Both the position numbers and the translations under genes were made by a program. Shown here piece by piece: positions 43,868-54,725 of a stretch of 64,000 nt of DNA. This DNA is from Shimia abyssi (GTDB taxonomy: Bacteria > Pseudomonadota > Alphaproteobacteria > Rhodobacterales > Rhodobacteraceae). How positions within the stretch are numbered: the first letter of the stretch is position 1; each line of letters starts with the position of its first letter. The stretch spans positions 1 to 64,000 of the forward strand of contig NZ_PYGJ01000002.1 in assembly GCF_003014475.1 (NCBI RefSeq), written 5' to 3'. The notes beneath the pieces are model-generated. The model was not told the origin of the DNA and made no database searches. It saw only the letters and a list, made by a program, of their open reading frames with translations.

Positions 43868-44698
43868 TTGAAGTCCATTGTAGTTGCCACCGACCTTTCT
43901 CCGCGCTCGGATCGGGCGTTGCACCGGGCATTGCGCCTCGCGGCCAAGCTTCAGGCCCATGCCCATGTTGTGTCGATCGTCGATGACGCCATGCCCGAGG
44001 ACATGGTCGCCGACCTGTCCACCAATATCAAAGAGCGCCTTGAAACCTATCTCAGCACCTTGGATCTGGATGCACAAACCAGCGTCGATGTTCTGCTTGG
44101 TGACCCGGTTGAGCAGGTCAATGAATTTGCTGTCGCTAAAGAGGCTGGCCTGCTGGTGCTGGGTGTGCACCGCCGCCGTGGCTTCCTCGACAGCCTGCGT
44201 GAATCCACCTCCGAACGCATCGTCGCGGCCAGCATGGTTCCCGTGCTGATCGTCAAAGACCTGAATGATGGCGACTATGAAACCGCCCTCGCCCCGGTCA
44301 GCTTTTCCCAAGCCTGCGCCAACGCATTGCGCGCAGCCTCTGTCATCGCACCCGAGGCCGAACTGCGCAGCTATCACGCTCTGCATGTACCCTTTGCCGG
44401 GCTGACCGGTGGCTCCAGCGGCACCGAGATGTCGCGTGCCGTGCGCCGTGAAACCGAAGAGAAACGCGACGATTGGATGAGCTCGGCCAAACTGCCAAAC
44501 GGTTTGGCATCGCCCGAGATCATCACTGGCAGCCTGTCGCAGGTGCTCGACAAGCAGGTCGCGGAACAAAACCCGGACCTGATTGTATGCGGCACGCACA
44601 CTCGCGGCCTCGCCATGCATAAACTGGGCAGCTTCGCCGCAGAATTGCTGCGCGATCCGCCGGCCGATCTCTTGGTCTCGCCCCCCGCCGCGCGCTGA
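43868..44698 (+). CDS. tandem universal stress protein
   Basis: A 276-residue protein with two UspA folds. The first has SIVVATDLSPRSDRAL and ends at VPVLIVKD; the second ends LIVCGTHTRGLAMHKLGSFAAELLRDPPADLLV. The ATP-binding G-x2-G-x9-G(S/T) pattern is incomplete in both. The start is TTG at 43868, chosen because GGAGG lies five bases upstream and the Usp fold begins right there; an ATG at 43817 would add an unrelated extension. It is followed by a strong hairpin. Confidence 0.85.
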   Translation: MKSIVVATDLSPRSDRALHRALRLAAKLQAHAHVVSIVDDAMPEDMVADLSTNIKERLETYLSTLDLDAQTSVDVLLGDPVEQVNEFAVAKEAGLLVLGVHRRRGFLDSLRESTSERIVAASMVPVLIVKDLNDGDYETALAPVSFSQACANALRAASVIAPEAELRSYHALHVPFAGLTGGSSGTEMSRAVRRETEEKRDDWMSSAKLPNGLASPEIITGSLSQVLDKQVAEQNPDLIVCGTHTRGLAMHKLGSFAAELLRDPPADLLVSPPAAR

Positions 44699-44704
44699 AC
44701 GTCA

Positions 44705-44736
44705 CCAAGGCTGGCGAACAATCACGCCAGCCTTGG
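44705..44736 (+). terminator. hairpin terminator after the usp gene
   Basis: CCAAGGCTGGCG-AACAATCA-CGCCAGCCTTGG is a perfect 12-bp stem seven bases after the stop codon. No U-run follows, so it may also serve as a 3'-end stabiliser. Confidence 0.6.
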
Positions 44737-44808
44737 ACCACTCATTGGACAATCCCCAAGCTTCCCTGTAAGCGCATTTTGATCTCACGCGCAGCAAGGG
44801 GCTATTTC

Positions 44809-45549
44809 ATGGATTTCTGGATCGTTGCTGCGCTCGCCGCATTCCTGATGGGTTTGTCCAAGGGCGGCGTTCCAATGATCGCTCTGCTCGCTGTCCCACT
44901 GATGTCGCTCTATATGGATCCGGCGCTGGCCGCTGGCCTGTTGTTGCCAATCTTTATTGTGGCCGACATGTACGCCGTGTTTCTGTTCCGCAAAGCCTTC
45001 TCGCGGCGCAATCTGAAAATCCTGTTCCCGGGCGCGATTATGGGCATCCTGACCGGCTTTTTTGCGGTCTCTTATGTCCCCACTTCGGCTGTGAAACTGC
45101 TTGTGGCGGTGATTGGCTTTACTTTCCTGTTCAATGCCCTGCGCAGTCGCTTTTCCAAATCAGAGATCCCCGCGCGCCCCGCTGACGTCCCACGCGGGTT
45201 GCTTTGGGGCAGCGTCGCTGGCCTGACCAGCTACATCTCCCACGCGGGCGGTCCGCCTTATCAGGCGTATGTCCTGCCGCAAAAGCTCGACAAAATGGTT
45301 TACCTCGGCACCACGACGATCTTTTTCACCGTGGTGAACCTGCTCAAAGTACCGCCGTATATCGTCGCTGGTCAGATCACGACAACCAGCTTTGGCCAAG
45401 CCTTATGGCTCGCACCTGCGGCCCTCTTTGGTGCATGGTGTGGCGCAGCAATCTCGCGTGTTTTGCCCGAGAAAATCTTCTTTGCATTGGTCGAAATTGC
45501 GCTTGGCGTCGTATCCATCAAATTGGTGGTCGAAGTCCTGTGGGCCTAA
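44809..45549 (+). CDS. TauE/SafE-family sulfite/anion exporter
   Basis: A 246-residue membrane protein with seven to eight helices. FLMGLSKGGVPMIALLAVPLM is the conserved first TauE repeat and YISHAGGPPYQAYVLP the second. The family exports sulfite, sulfoacetate or related anions. The start at 44809 follows AAGGGG. The neighbours give no sulfonate pathway, so the substrate is open. Confidence 0.88.
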   Translation: MDFWIVAALAAFLMGLSKGGVPMIALLAVPLMSLYMDPALAAGLLLPIFIVADMYAVFLFRKAFSRRNLKILFPGAIMGILTGFFAVSYVPTSAVKLLVAVIGFTFLFNALRSRFSKSEIPARPADVPRGLLWGSVAGLTSYISHAGGPPYQAYVLPQKLDKMVYLGTTTIFFTVVNLLKVPPYIVAGQITTTSFGQALWLAPAALFGAWCGAAISRVLPEKIFFALVEIALGVVSIKLVVEVLWA

Positions 45550-45564
45550 TCCTTTGCGGCACCG

Positions 45565-46887
45565 CTAGTAAATCAACCACACAAGCGCCAAGGTAATTGA
45601 CGGGAACATCGCCAATATCGCGACCCTCACGATATCCGCCATCACAAACGGTGCAGTACCTCGGAATGTCTCGCTGATCGGGATATCTGGCGCCATCGTG
45701 TTAATCACAAACAGATTCATCCCCACTGGTGGCGTGATAAGCCCAACCTCGACGACGATCAGCACAATAATTCCGAACCAAAGCGCGAATTCTTCCGTGC
45801 TCATCCCGAAATCAAGTGAAATCATGATCGGGAAAAAGATCGGCACCGTCAAAAGCACCATCGACAAGCTGTCCATCACACAGCCAAACACCAGATACAG
45901 CACCAACACGCAAAACAGCACAAACCACGGGCTGAACCCCTGATCCAGCACCCATTGCGCCGATGTTTGTGGCAGCTGCGTCAACGCCAGAAAGCTGTTG
46001 AACATACCCGCGCCCAGCACGATCAGGAAAATCATGCCGGTCGAATTGGCTGTGGTCAGGATCGAACTCACGATCTTTTGCCGGTTCAAGCCCCCCGTCA
46101 CCAACGCCACCAGCCCGGTGCCCGCAGCGCCTACGGCCGCGGCTTCGGTGGGCGTAAAGATACCCGCATAGATACCACCCACCACGGTCAGGAAGATCAC
46201 AATCACCGGCCAAACAGCCGCCAGCGCCTTAAAGCGCTCACCAATCGGTTTGCGCTCCAGCGCATCCCCCGATCCCGGTACAACACGCACGTAAATCGCG
46301 ATCACCAGCATATAGCCAATTGCCGCCAGAATGCCCGGCACAAAGGCCGCAACAAACAGTTTTGCAATATTCTGCTCGGTCAGGATCGCGTAGATCACAA
46401 GGATGACACTCGGCGGGATCAGAATACCCAGCGTGCCGCCTGCCGCCAAAGTCCCCGTCGCCAGCGGCCCGCTATATCCATAGCGGCGCAGCTCGGGCAA
46501 GGCCGTTTGCCCCATCGTTGCCGCCGTCGCCAAAGACGACCCGCAAATCGCACCAAACCCGGCGCAGGCGCCAATGGCAGACATCGCCACACCCCCCTTG
46601 AGGTGCCCAAGCCAAGCCTCTGCCGCTTTGAACAACCCCTTGGACATGCCCGACAACGTGGCGAACTGACCCATCAACAGGAACAGCGGTACAATCGACA
46701 GCGAATAGTTCGAGAAAGTGCCATAAACGAGGTGCTTCATCTGCCCCATCGTCATCATGGTCGAGCCAAACACGATCCAAGTGCCCCCGAAACCGACCGC
46801 CATCATGGCCAATCCAATAGGAATGCGCAGGAAAATCAGCGCCAGTAAAACAGGGAAAGACCACAGGCCGATTTCAATATTGCTCAT
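45565..46887 (-). CDS. dctM: TRAP transporter large permease (DctM type)
   Basis: A 440-residue integral membrane protein with 12-13 helices. The DctM hallmarks are FLRIPIGLAMMAVGF, GICG/GSSLATAATMGQTALPE and EVGLITPPVGMNLFVI. It forms the Na+-driven channel of a tripartite transporter for organic acids or related anions. Its start overlaps the dctQ stop by ATGA. No periplasmic binding protein gene is adjacent. Confidence 0.95.
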   Translation of the reverse strand: MSNIEIGLWSFPVLLALIFLRIPIGLAMMAVGFGGTWIVFGSTMMTMGQMKHLVYGTFSNYSLSIVPLFLLMGQFATLSGMSKGLFKAAEAWLGHLKGGVAMSAIGACAGFGAICGSSLATAATMGQTALPELRRYGYSGPLATGTLAAGGTLGILIPPSVILVIYAILTEQNIAKLFVAAFVPGILAAIGYMLVIAIYVRVVPGSGDALERKPIGERFKALAAVWPVIVIFLTVVGGIYAGIFTPTEAAAVGAAGTGLVALVTGGLNRQKIVSSILTTANSTGMIFLIVLGAGMFNSFLALTQLPQTSAQWVLDQGFSPWFVLFCVLVLYLVFGCVMDSLSMVLLTVPIFFPIMISLDFGMSTEEFALWFGIIVLIVVEVGLITPPVGMNLFVINTMAPDIPISETFRGTAPFVMADIVRVAILAMFPSITLALVWLIY

Positions 46888-47411
46888 GCCGTTTGTTCCG
46901 TCGTCTTACCAAAAAGGGCGCGCGTACTGCGCAAAACACAAAATCCAGCCACAACCGCAAACACCACCGCCCCGGCCAGCGACGCGGCATAGGCCATCCA
47001 AATCTCGAATTGCAGGATAAAAGTGGTTTCCTTATAGGCGAATTTGTCTGACATCCCCAGATACAGGCGCCACGCAATGACATAGGCGGCGATCAGCATC
47101 ATGACATCGGCAATCAAATCTATCACCCGGTTGCCAAACTGCCCCAGCAAGGACTGCAACAAATCCACCCTCGCATGGCCTCGGGTATATTGGCACCACG
47201 GCAAAAACGAAAAAATTGCAAAGGCCACCCCGGCTTCGACCAGCTCAAAATCACCCGGAACCGGAGCCAACCCGATTGGGATCAAGGCGCGTCCCGTGAT
47301 CGACACACAGGTCATAATCACCAGCCCAATCAGCACCACACCGCCCAATATCGCCATCGCGCGCGCCAGAAACTCAACCGCCTTATCAAGCAGATCATAC
47401 AAGGATTGCAC
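46884..47411 (-). CDS. dctQ: TRAP transporter small permease (DctQ type)
   Basis: A 175-residue protein with four membrane helices. MTCVSITGRAL and the WCQYTRGHARVDLL segment are typical of DctQ. GTG at 47411 is chosen because the GGGAGG lies nine bases upstream; GTG at 47435 and 47417 are alternatives. Normally dctP precedes dctQ, but the upstream 490 bases hold only a short doubtful frame and regulatory-looking palindromes, so the binding protein must be elsewhere. Confidence 0.9.
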   Translation of the reverse strand: MQSLYDLLDKAVEFLARAMAILGGVVLIGLVIMTCVSITGRALIPIGLAPVPGDFELVEAGVAFAIFSFLPWCQYTRGHARVDLLQSLLGQFGNRVIDLIADVMMLIAAYVIAWRLYLGMSDKFAYKETTFILQFEIWMAYAASLAGAVVFAVVAGFCVLRSTRALFGKTTEQTA

Positions 47412-47435
47412 GTCCACCGCCCTCCCTTGAGCCAC

Positions 47436-47658
47436 TCGACCCCGCCGGATGCTTTTTCCAAAGCATCAGGGCCAATACTCCGCCCCGTACCGCTTTGGAT
47501 CACCAAGCGGTACAGTCTCCTCACTGTCTCATATCAACTACTTGATCAGTTAACAACTATTTACTGACCGCCCGGTCGATTAAATTTCATTGTTGGTCTA
47601 TGTATTGAAAAAAACTATCGCATGATGGTCCATCAAAGGGCGGTCAAAGGCGTTGTTG
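47436..47658. promoter_or_regulatory. TRAP operon promoter region with palindromes
   Basis: This A/T-rich stretch upstream of dctQ holds TGATGG-T-CCATCA (47623-47635) and GACCG-CC-CGGTC (near 47566). Dyads of the TGGTCCA type are common operators of FCD-class GntR regulators, which often control TRAP operons. No GntR gene is in the window. No protein gene is seen here. Confidence 0.35.
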
Positions 47659-47853
47659 TCAGACACCATCACGCGAATGATGATCTCGCACGGCTGCCAT
47701 TGCGCGCTCACACTCTCGATCTGTTTCCGACTGACTTGTCGGCAACCTGTTGAAATCATGTTTCAACACTGTCCGCTTGCTGCACCGTTCATAGATCGCA
47801 ATACCACAACCAGCGGCAAATACTGCCGCGGCAAGAATATATACAATTTCCAT
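47659..47853 (-). CDS. possible small single-pass membrane protein
   Basis: A 64-residue frame starting MEIVYILAAAVFAAGCGIAIYERC, with one hydrophobic helix and a charged C-terminal part. The topology is believable for a real small membrane protein, but no strong ribosome-binding site precedes it and no family is recognised. It lies between the cueR stop and the TRAP promoter region. Confidence 0.35.
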   Translation of the reverse strand: MEIVYILAAAVFAAGCGIAIYERCSKRTVLKHDFNRLPTSQSETDRECERAMAAVRDHHSRDGV

Positions 47854-47903
47854 GAATTCAGGCTATGTGCAGACCGCGCCCAACACAACGGTGGTGGGTC
47901 GGA

Positions 47904-48296
47904 TCAAACCGCCCCACGCTCCAGATCTTTCAGAATCGGACAATCGGGGCGGTCATCCCCCGCACACGCCCCCACCAGATGCGACAAGGTCGCGCGCATC
48001 GCCTGCAAACCTTCGATCTTGGCATCAATCTCACGCAGATTTTCCTCGGCGACGCGCTTCACATCTGCGCTCGCGCGCGATTGGTCAGCGTATAGCGCCA
48101 ACAGAGACCGACAATTCTCAATCGTGAACCCCAATGACCGGGCCCGCCCGATAAAGGCAAGTCGGTGCAGGTCTTTCTCATCAAAATGGCGATAGCCGTT
48201 TTCGCTGCGCGCGGGGGTAATGAACCCGATATCCTCGTAATACCGGATCGTCTTTGCCGGAAGTCCCGACCGCTTCGCCACATCGCCGATGTTCAT
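47904..48296 (-). CDS. cueR: CueR, copper-responsive MerR-family activator
   Basis: A 130-residue MerR protein. The helix-turn-helix is [21 protein letters not shown], followed by [24 protein letters not shown]. The Cu(I) ligands Cys111 and Cys119 ([10 protein letters not shown]) and the Ser77 position match CueR (Cys112, Cys120 in E. coli), which favours +1 ions. Its start overlaps the copA stop by 4 bases, so the activator is made from the operon it controls. Confidence 0.95.
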   Translation of the reverse strand: MNIGDVAKRSGLPAKTIRYYEDIGFITPARSENGYRHFDEKDLHRLAFIGRARSLGFTIENCRSLLALYADQSRASADVKRVAEENLREIDAKIEGLQAMRATLSHLVGACAGDDRPDCPILKDLERGAV

Positions 48297-50776
48297 GCCG
48301 TCACCTCGCCCGTGCGTACCGATCCAGGGGCCTGCACATCGATTTGCACACCAATCCCGCGCAGCCGCAGCGCGTTGCTCAAGACAAAGACGCTCGATAG
48401 CGCCATCGCCCCCGCCGCCAGCATCGGCGACAGCATCGGACCGCCAAAAGGAAAGAGCACTCCTGCCGCCACCGGGATCAGAACCGTGTTATAGCCAAAG
48501 GCCCAGAACAGGTTCTGCCGAATGTTACGCATTACCCGCTGGCTCATCGACACTGCGTTCACCACGCCACCGACGTCCCCCGACATCAAAACCACATCCG
48601 CCGCCTCAATCGCGACATCCGTGCCCGTGCCAATCGCCACGCCCACGTCCGCTCGCGCAAGCGCCGGGGCGTCGTTGATTCCGTCGCCCACAAAGGCCAC
48701 CGCGCCCACCTCGGATTGTAGCGCTTCTATGGCGGCGACCTTGCCTTCCGGCAAAACCTCGGCGCGCACATGATCAATACCCAGTTCCTGCGCGATCACC
48801 TCGGCCGTGGAACCATTGTCCCCGGTGATCATCGCCACGTTGAGACCCATCTCATGCAGCGCTTTCACCGCAGCGCGGGCGCTAGGTTTTATCGGATCAG
48901 CCACTGCGATCAGCGCCGCAACGCACCCGTCGACGGCCACATAAAGCGGTGTGCGTCCACGTTTGGCCAACATTTTGGCCTGTTCGCGCAATTCGTTCAG
49001 CGCCACCCCCTCGGACACCATGAACCGATCCGCGCCGATGGCAACGTTGCGCCCCTCAACAACCGCACGCACACCAAACCCGGCCACGGCCTCGAACGCG
49101 CTAGCTGGCGCGAGATCCGCGCCTGCCGCTCGCACAATTGCCCGTGCCACCGGATGTTCAGAGGATTGCTCAACACTTGCCGCCAGCCGCAGCAACCCGA
49201 CCTCCTCAAACCCCTCAGCCAGCACCACATCGGTCAGTTCCGGCTGCCCCGCAGTAAGCGTTCCGGTCTTGTCAAAGGCCACCACCTTACAGTCGCGCAA
49301 AGTCTGCAACGCATCGCCCTTGCGAAACAGCACGCCCAACTGCGCCGCTCGGCCTGTGCCCACCATGATCGACGTCGGCGTCGCCAGCCCCATCGCACAG
49401 GGGCACGCAATGATCAGAACGGCCACCCCGGCCACCAGCGCGCGGCTCAACACCGGCTCCGGCCCCAGCGCCAACCACGCCATAACCGTCAATAACGCGA
49501 CCGCCAGAACGGCGGGCACAAACCACGCCGTAATCCGGTCGACCAAGCCCTGAATCGGCAACTTGGCCCCCTGCGCGCGCTGCACCATCTCGATGATCTG
49601 CGCCAGCATCGTCTCCGCGCCGACCTTTTCGGCCCGAAACATCAGCGCGCCAGTTCCGTTCACTGTGCCACCGACAACCTGCGAACCCGCGCTTTTTTCA
49701 ACCGGCACCGGCTCGCCTGTGATCATGCTCTCGTCAACCCAGCTCGCGCCTGAGGCCACCACGCCATCCACCGCGATCCTCTCGCCCGGACGCACTTGAA
49801 CCAGATCACCCACGGCGATCTCGTCTATTGCCACCTCGACCACAACGTCTGCGCGCTCAATCCGCGCCGTGCGCGGTTGCAACCCCACCAGCGCCTTGAT
49901 TGCCGCGCCGGTACGCCCCTTGGCCCGCGCTTCCATCAAGCGCCCCGCCAGGATCAGCACAACAATCACCGCCGCCGCCTCATAATACACGTTCGCCGTG
50001 CCCACCGGCAGCGCACGCGGCGCAAAGGTCGCCAACACCGAAAACGACCACGCCGCCGACGTGCCCAGCGCCACCAGCGCGTTCATATCCGGTGCGCCCT
50101 TGAACAGCGCCGGAAACCCTTTGGCATAAAACATGCGTCCCGGCCCGGCCAACACCAGCGTGGTCAGCACAAACTGCAAGTAATAGCTGTTCTGAAGCCC
50201 AATTGACCCCGCTACCCAATGGTGCATTCCGGGGATCAGATGTGATCCCATCTCCAAAACAAACACCGGCAGCGCCAAGACCGCGGCCAATATCGTGCGC
50301 TGTTTTAACGCCTCAAACTCGGCCTCTTTGCGCGCACCCGTATCGTCTGCAACCTCAGCCAGCGTTGCCGGGTATCCAGCTCCGCTCGCCAGTGCGGCAA
50401 CGTCGTCGGCACGGATCACACCGTCGATAAATCGTACTCGTGCGGTTTCGCTTGCTAGATTTACCTCTGCCGAAACCACGCCGGCACCTTCGCTGAGCGC
50501 AGCTTCGGCCCGCCGCACGCAGGACGCACAGCTCAACCCTTCCAGCCGCAAAACCACCTCGCGACTCACCGCCGGATATCCGGCCTCGCTCAGCGCTTCG
50601 ATCAGCTGAACGGGCGTTGCAGGTGCGTCATACCGGACCTCGGCGGTCTCGGCGGCCAAGTTGACCGACGCCGCCGAGACCCCTTCAACACTTGCCAATG
50701 CACGCTCTGCACGCCCCACGCAGGACGCGCAGTTCAACCCTTGAATCTGGAATTGCACAGAACCCGGAAACGCCAT
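48293..50776 (-). CDS. copA: Cu(I)-exporting P1B-type ATPase
   Basis: An 827-residue pump. It has two N-terminal metal-binding domains (Cys16/Cys19 and Cys83/Cys86, both CASC), eight membrane helices, ion motif IACPCAMG, phosphorylation motif [11 protein letters not shown] in SSEHPVA and the hinge [11 protein letters not shown]. It exports Cu(I) from the cytosol. The start at 50776 (MAFPGSVQF) has GGTGAG upstream and lies right behind a CueR-type promoter; a longer frame from 50872 would cross that promoter. Confidence 0.96.
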   Translation of the reverse strand: MAFPGSVQFQIQGLNCASCVGRAERALASVEGVSAASVNLAAETAEVRYDAPATPVQLIEALSEAGYPAVSREVVLRLEGLSCASCVRRAEAALSEGAGVVSAEVNLASETARVRFIDGVIRADDVAALASGAGYPATLAEVADDTGARKEAEFEALKQRTILAAVLALPVFVLEMGSHLIPGMHHWVAGSIGLQNSYYLQFVLTTLVLAGPGRMFYAKGFPALFKGAPDMNALVALGTSAAWSFSVLATFAPRALPVGTANVYYEAAAVIVVLILAGRLMEARAKGRTGAAIKALVGLQPRTARIERADVVVEVAIDEIAVGDLVQVRPGERIAVDGVVASGASWVDESMITGEPVPVEKSAGSQVVGGTVNGTGALMFRAEKVGAETMLAQIIEMVQRAQGAKLPIQGLVDRITAWFVPAVLAVALLTVMAWLALGPEPVLSRALVAGVAVLIIACPCAMGLATPTSIMVGTGRAAQLGVLFRKGDALQTLRDCKVVAFDKTGTLTAGQPELTDVVLAEGFEEVGLLRLAASVEQSSEHPVARAIVRAAGADLAPASAFEAVAGFGVRAVVEGRNVAIGADRFMVSEGVALNELREQAKMLAKRGRTPLYVAVDGCVAALIAVADPIKPSARAAVKALHEMGLNVAMITGDNGSTAEVIAQELGIDHVRAEVLPEGKVAAIEALQSEVGAVAFVGDGINDAPALARADVGVAIGTGTDVAIEAADVVLMSGDVGGVVNAVSMSQRVMRNIRQNLFWAFGYNTVLIPVAAGVLFPFGGPMLSPMLAAGAMALSSVFVLSNALRLRGIGVQIDVQAPGSVRTGEVTA

Positions 50777-50805
50777 GATCTCACCAACTTGACTGTCTGA
50801 CACGG

Positions 50806-50836
50806 TACATAAACCTTCCAGTAAGAGGAAGGTCAA
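50806..50836 (-). promoter_or_regulatory. CueR-activated copA promoter
   Basis: On the minus strand, -35 TTGACC (50836-50831) and -10 TATGTA (50811-50806) are separated by 19 bp, the overlong spacer required by MerR-type activators. Within it lies the dyad ACCTTCC-N7-GGAAGGT (50813-50833), which matches the CueR operator. It is 29 bases upstream of the copA start. Confidence 0.9.
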
Positions 50837-50933
50837 GGCCGCACCAACCCTCCTCTGAAATCGGGACAACACGTCGCATCAGACAGCCCGCCTAAATCCG
50901 CCTTTTTCGAAAAAAGTGAATTTGGTGTTTGAT

Positions 50934-50958
50934 ATTTTATTTAATTTGAGTCTAAAAT
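50934..50958. promoter_or_regulatory. candidate operator upstream of xylB
   Basis: ATTTTA-N13-TAAAAT forms a 25-bp AT-rich dyad 33 bases upstream of the xylB GTG. ROK-type xylose repressors bind such sequences; no repressor gene is in the window. Confidence 0.35.
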
Positions 50959-50991
50959 TTAACTGGGAGACATTTTGAGGGAGGAGCAATC

Positions 50992-52446
50992 GTGTTCATA
51001 GGACTTGACCTAGGCACATCAGGACTGCGCGCGCTTGTCATTGACGAGGCGCAGAAAATCGTCACCTCCAGCGAGGCACATTACGACACATCCCGCCCCC
51101 ACCCCGGTTGGAGCGAACAAGACCCCGGCGCGTGGACAGACGCCTGCCAAACCGTCTTTGCAAAGCTGCGCGACAGCCATCCGGCGGAAATGCAGGCTGT
51201 GCGTGCCATTGGTGTTTCGGGCCATATGCATGGCGCCACTTTGCTGGACACCTCAGGTGCACCGTTGCGCCCCTGTTTGCTTTGGAATGACACACGAAGC
51301 GCCGAACAAGCCAAACGCCTTGACGAAAATCCAGCGTTCCGCGCGCAATCTGGTAATATCGTTTTCCCCGGTTTCACCGCGCCCAAGGTGCTCTGGGTCG
51401 CAGAAAACGAACCAGATGTATTTGCCCAAACCGCCAAGGTGCTCCTGCCCAAAGACTACCTGAATTTCTGGCTCACTGGGGTCTATGCCTCCGACATGTC
51501 CGACAGCGCCGGGACAAGCTGGCTGGATGTCGGCGCGCGCGACTGGTCAAATACCTTGCTTGATGGCTCGGGCATGACGCGCGCCCAAATGCCCACCCTC
51601 TTCGAGGGCTCCGCCCCTATCGGCACCCTGCGCCCGGATATCGCCAGCACACTCGGACTGTCGCCAGAGGTAATTGTGGCGGCGGGTGCCGGTGATAACG
51701 CGGCTGCCGCCTGTGGCATCGGCGCTCTGTCAGATGGTCAAGGGTTCGTATCACTCGGCACGTCGGGTGTGCTGCTCACCGGGCGTGATGGTTTTGCGCC
51801 CAATGCCGACAGCGCCGTGCACACCTTTTGCCATGCTGTGCCAAACCGCTGGTACCAGATGGGCGTGATCCTCGCCGCGACGGACAGCCTCAACTGGCTC
51901 TCTCGAAATCTTGGGCAATCTCCGGCTGCTCTGACCGCAGCCCTTGGTGATACAATCTCCGGCCCCTCTTCCTTGCGCTTTCTGCCCTATCTCTCGGGTG
52001 AACGCACACCGCACAACGACGCCGCCACACGCGGCGCGTTTCTTGGCCTCGACATTTCGCATGGCCCCACCGACCTCACCCAAGCGGTAATCGAAGGGGT
52101 CAGCTTTGCCCTGCGCGATAATCTCAATGCGCTTGCCTCTGCCGGGGCGTCACTGTCCAGCCTGATCGCCATCGGCGGCGGGGCACAGTCGCGCTATTGG
52201 GTCGAGCTGATCGCCACTCTTCTCGACATGCCCATTGACCTGCCAGCCAAGGGCGAATTTGGCGCCGCCCTTGGGGCCGCCCGCCTCGCGCTCTGCGCGG
52301 CTACAAATGCCGACCCTGACACCGTGATGACCCGCCCGGACATCGCTGAAACCATCGCTCCGCGCAGCGACCTGCGCGATGCATACACCGCGGCACATGC
52401 TGCTTTCACCCAATCCTATCCTGCCATAAGGGGCCTGACCCAATGA
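50992..52446 (+). CDS. xylB: xylulokinase
   Basis: A 484-residue FGGY kinase that phosphorylates D-xylulose. [15 protein letters not shown] is the phosphate-1 loop, [13 protein letters not shown] and [12 protein letters not shown] bind sugar, and [14 protein letters not shown] is the C-terminal FGGY pattern. The start is GTG, decided by GGGAGGAG eight bases upstream. It overlaps xylA by 4 bases and heads a xylB-xylA-galM-peroxidase operon. Confidence 0.96.
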   Translation: MFIGLDLGTSGLRALVIDEAQKIVTSSEAHYDTSRPHPGWSEQDPGAWTDACQTVFAKLRDSHPAEMQAVRAIGVSGHMHGATLLDTSGAPLRPCLLWNDTRSAEQAKRLDENPAFRAQSGNIVFPGFTAPKVLWVAENEPDVFAQTAKVLLPKDYLNFWLTGVYASDMSDSAGTSWLDVGARDWSNTLLDGSGMTRAQMPTLFEGSAPIGTLRPDIASTLGLSPEVIVAAGAGDNAAAACGIGALSDGQGFVSLGTSGVLLTGRDGFAPNADSAVHTFCHAVPNRWYQMGVILAATDSLNWLSRNLGQSPAALTAALGDTISGPSSLRFLPYLSGERTPHNDAATRGAFLGLDISHGPTDLTQAVIEGVSFALRDNLNALASAGASLSSLIAIGGGAQSRYWVELIATLLDMPIDLPAKGEFGAALGAARLALCAATNADPDTVMTRPDIAETIAPRSDLRDAYTAAHAAFTQSYPAIRGLTQ

Positions 52447-53747
52447 CCGACTTTTTCGCAAATATCGCCCCCATCGCCTTTGAGGGCGCCGACAGTACAA
52501 ACCCGCTCGCCTTCCGCCACTACAACCCGGACGAAGTTGTCATGGGCAAACGCATGGAGGATCACCTGCGCTTTGCCATCGCTTATTGGCACTCTTTCGC
52601 GTGGGAAGGTGGCGACCCGTTTGGTGGTCAGACCTTTGAACGCCCCTGGCACCCGCAAGACCAGATGGCGACCGCCAAAATCAAGGCCGACGCCGCATTC
52701 GAAATGTTCGACATCCTCGGCCAGCCCTATTTCTGCTGGCACGACGCCGATATCCGCCCTGAAGGCGACAGTTTTGCCGAGAGCCTCAAGAACTTTGAGG
52801 CGGTCATCGACTATTTCGGCGAAAAGATGTCAAGCCGCGACGTCAAGCTGCTTTGGGGCACCGCCAACATGTTCAGCCACCGCCGCTGGATGTCGGGCGC
52901 GTCAACCAACCCCGACCCGGATGTGTTCGCCTATTCCGCCGCGACCGTGAAAACCTGCATGGATGCCACACTGAAATTAGGTGGCGAAAACTATGTGCTT
53001 TGGGGTGGGCGTGAGGGCTATGAAACCCTGCTCAACACAGACATGGGCCGCGAACTCGACCACATGGGCCGCTTTCTCAACATGGTGGTGGATTACAAAC
53101 ACAAAATTGGCTTCACCGGCACGATCCTTGTGGAACCCAAGCCACAAGAACCCTCAAAGCACCAGTATGACTATGACGCCGCAACCTGCTTTGGGTTTCT
53201 GCAAAAATATGGGCTGGAAAATGAGGTCAAACTCAACCTCGAACAGGGCCACGCCATTCTGGCTGGCCACAGCTTTGAACACGAGATTGCAACCGCTACC
53301 GCCCTCGGTGTGCTTGGCTCAATCGACATGAACCGCAACGACTATCAATCCGGCTGGGACACTGACCAGTTCCCCAACAACGTCCCCGAAGTGGCGCTGG
53401 CCTATTACCATATCCTGCGCGATGGTGGTTTCTCGACAGGCGGAACCAATTTCGACGCGAAACTGCGCCGCCAGTCGCTGGATGCCGAGGATTTGATCGC
53501 CGCGCATGTCGGCGGCATGGACATTTGCGCGCGCGGGTTGAAAGCTGCGGCAGCGATGATCGAAGACGGTGGGCTTGATGCCGCCCTTTCGGAACGCTAC
53601 GCCGGATGGGACACAGATGCAGGCAAAGCCATGTTGAACACCGATCTGGACACGCTCTTTAATCAGGTGCACTCAGGGTCCATCGCCCCGGCCCCAAAAT
53701 CGGGCCGACAGGAGATATTGGAAAACTACGTCAACAGGTTTGTCTGA
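52443..53747 (+). CDS. xylA: xylose isomerase
   Basis: A 434-residue class II xylose isomerase that interconverts D-xylose and D-xylulose. The catalytic His is in [12 protein letters not shown], metal ligands lie in [17 protein letters not shown] and [16 protein letters not shown], and [16 protein letters not shown] is the family signature. It has the N-terminal extension of class II enzymes. Its ATG overlaps the xylB stop. Confidence 0.97.
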   Translation: MTDFFANIAPIAFEGADSTNPLAFRHYNPDEVVMGKRMEDHLRFAIAYWHSFAWEGGDPFGGQTFERPWHPQDQMATAKIKADAAFEMFDILGQPYFCWHDADIRPEGDSFAESLKNFEAVIDYFGEKMSSRDVKLLWGTANMFSHRRWMSGASTNPDPDVFAYSAATVKTCMDATLKLGGENYVLWGGREGYETLLNTDMGRELDHMGRFLNMVVDYKHKIGFTGTILVEPKPQEPSKHQYDYDAATCFGFLQKYGLENEVKLNLEQGHAILAGHSFEHEIATATALGVLGSIDMNRNDYQSGWDTDQFPNNVPEVALAYYHILRDGGFSTGGTNFDAKLRRQSLDAEDLIAAHVGGMDICARGLKAAAAMIEDGGLDAALSERYAGWDTDAGKAMLNTDLDTLFNQVHSGSIAPAPKSGRQEILENYVNRFV

Positions 53748-54725
53748 ATGCCGCACGCGCCGACGCCCGACCAGATCCGCCAGACCACGCTTGAGAGCGA
53801 GACCATGTCGGTCACAATCCTCAATCTGGGCTGCATCACCCAGGACTGGCGGGTGCGCCACGCTGGGGCCGATCTACCCATCGTGCTCGGCTATCGCGCG
53901 GCCACAGACTATCTCAACAACCCGGCCTATCTCGGCGCAATCGTAGGGCGCGTCGCCAATCGGATTGGCGGTGCTGCCTTTGAGCTCAACGGCGCCCGCC
54001 ATACCGTCACCGCCAACGCGCCACCCCATTGCCTGCATGGCGGCGATATGGGCATTTCCAAACGTATCTGGGAAATGGACGCTGACGAAACTCGCGCGGT
54101 CGAGCTGCGCCACACCTCGCCCCACGGTGATCAGGGATTTCCGGGCGAGGCCGTGTTTACCACCACCATCACCCTCTCGGGCACAACGCTCACCTATGAC
54201 ATGCGTGCCACGGTTGACCGGCCCACCCCGATCAACCTTGCTCAACACAACTATTACAACCTGATGGGACGCGGCACCGCCCACACGCACACCCTGCACA
54301 TCCCCGCCAACCAGATCACCGAACGCAGCGACGATGGCATTCCCAACGGCACCTACCATGCCACCGCTGGAAACCGGTTCGACTTCACCAGACCACGCGC
54401 GATCTCTGACGCCGACCCGGCCCGTGAAGGTTATGATGACAACTTGGTTCTCTCTGCGCCGCACACCACCCTATCGGCACCCAATGGCCTCTCGCTATCG
54501 CTGACGACTGACCAGCCGGGGCTACAGCTCTACTCCTCCATGTTCCTGACCGAGGAACACACACCCCACGCGGGCCAATCTCACACCCCCTATTCCGCCA
54601 TTTGCCTCGAGCCTCAGCACTTCCCCGACGCGCTCAACAAACCTGGTTTTGCGCCCATCATCGCCACCCCGGGTGCGCCTTATCACCAGCGCCTCACCCT
54701 CGAACTCTCCGGTGCCTCGCGATGA
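53748..54725 (+). CDS. galM: aldose 1-epimerase (mutarotase)
   Basis: A 325-residue GalM-like enzyme that interconverts alpha and beta sugar anomers before isomerase or kinase. The general acid His lies in AQHNYYNLMG and the base Glu in AICLEPQHFPDA; GRVANRIGGAAFELNG is the conserved N-terminal loop. No signal peptide, so it is cytoplasmic. ATG follows the xylA stop without a gap. Confidence 0.94.
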   Translation: MPHAPTPDQIRQTTLESETMSVTILNLGCITQDWRVRHAGADLPIVLGYRAATDYLNNPAYLGAIVGRVANRIGGAAFELNGARHTVTANAPPHCLHGGDMGISKRIWEMDADETRAVELRHTSPHGDQGFPGEAVFTTTITLSGTTLTYDMRATVDRPTPINLAQHNYYNLMGRGTAHTHTLHIPANQITERSDDGIPNGTYHATAGNRFDFTRPRAISDADPAREGYDDNLVLSAPHTTLSAPNGLSLSLTTDQPGLQLYSSMFLTEEHTPHAGQSHTPYSAICLEPQHFPDALNKPGFAPIIATPGAPYHQRLTLELSGASR

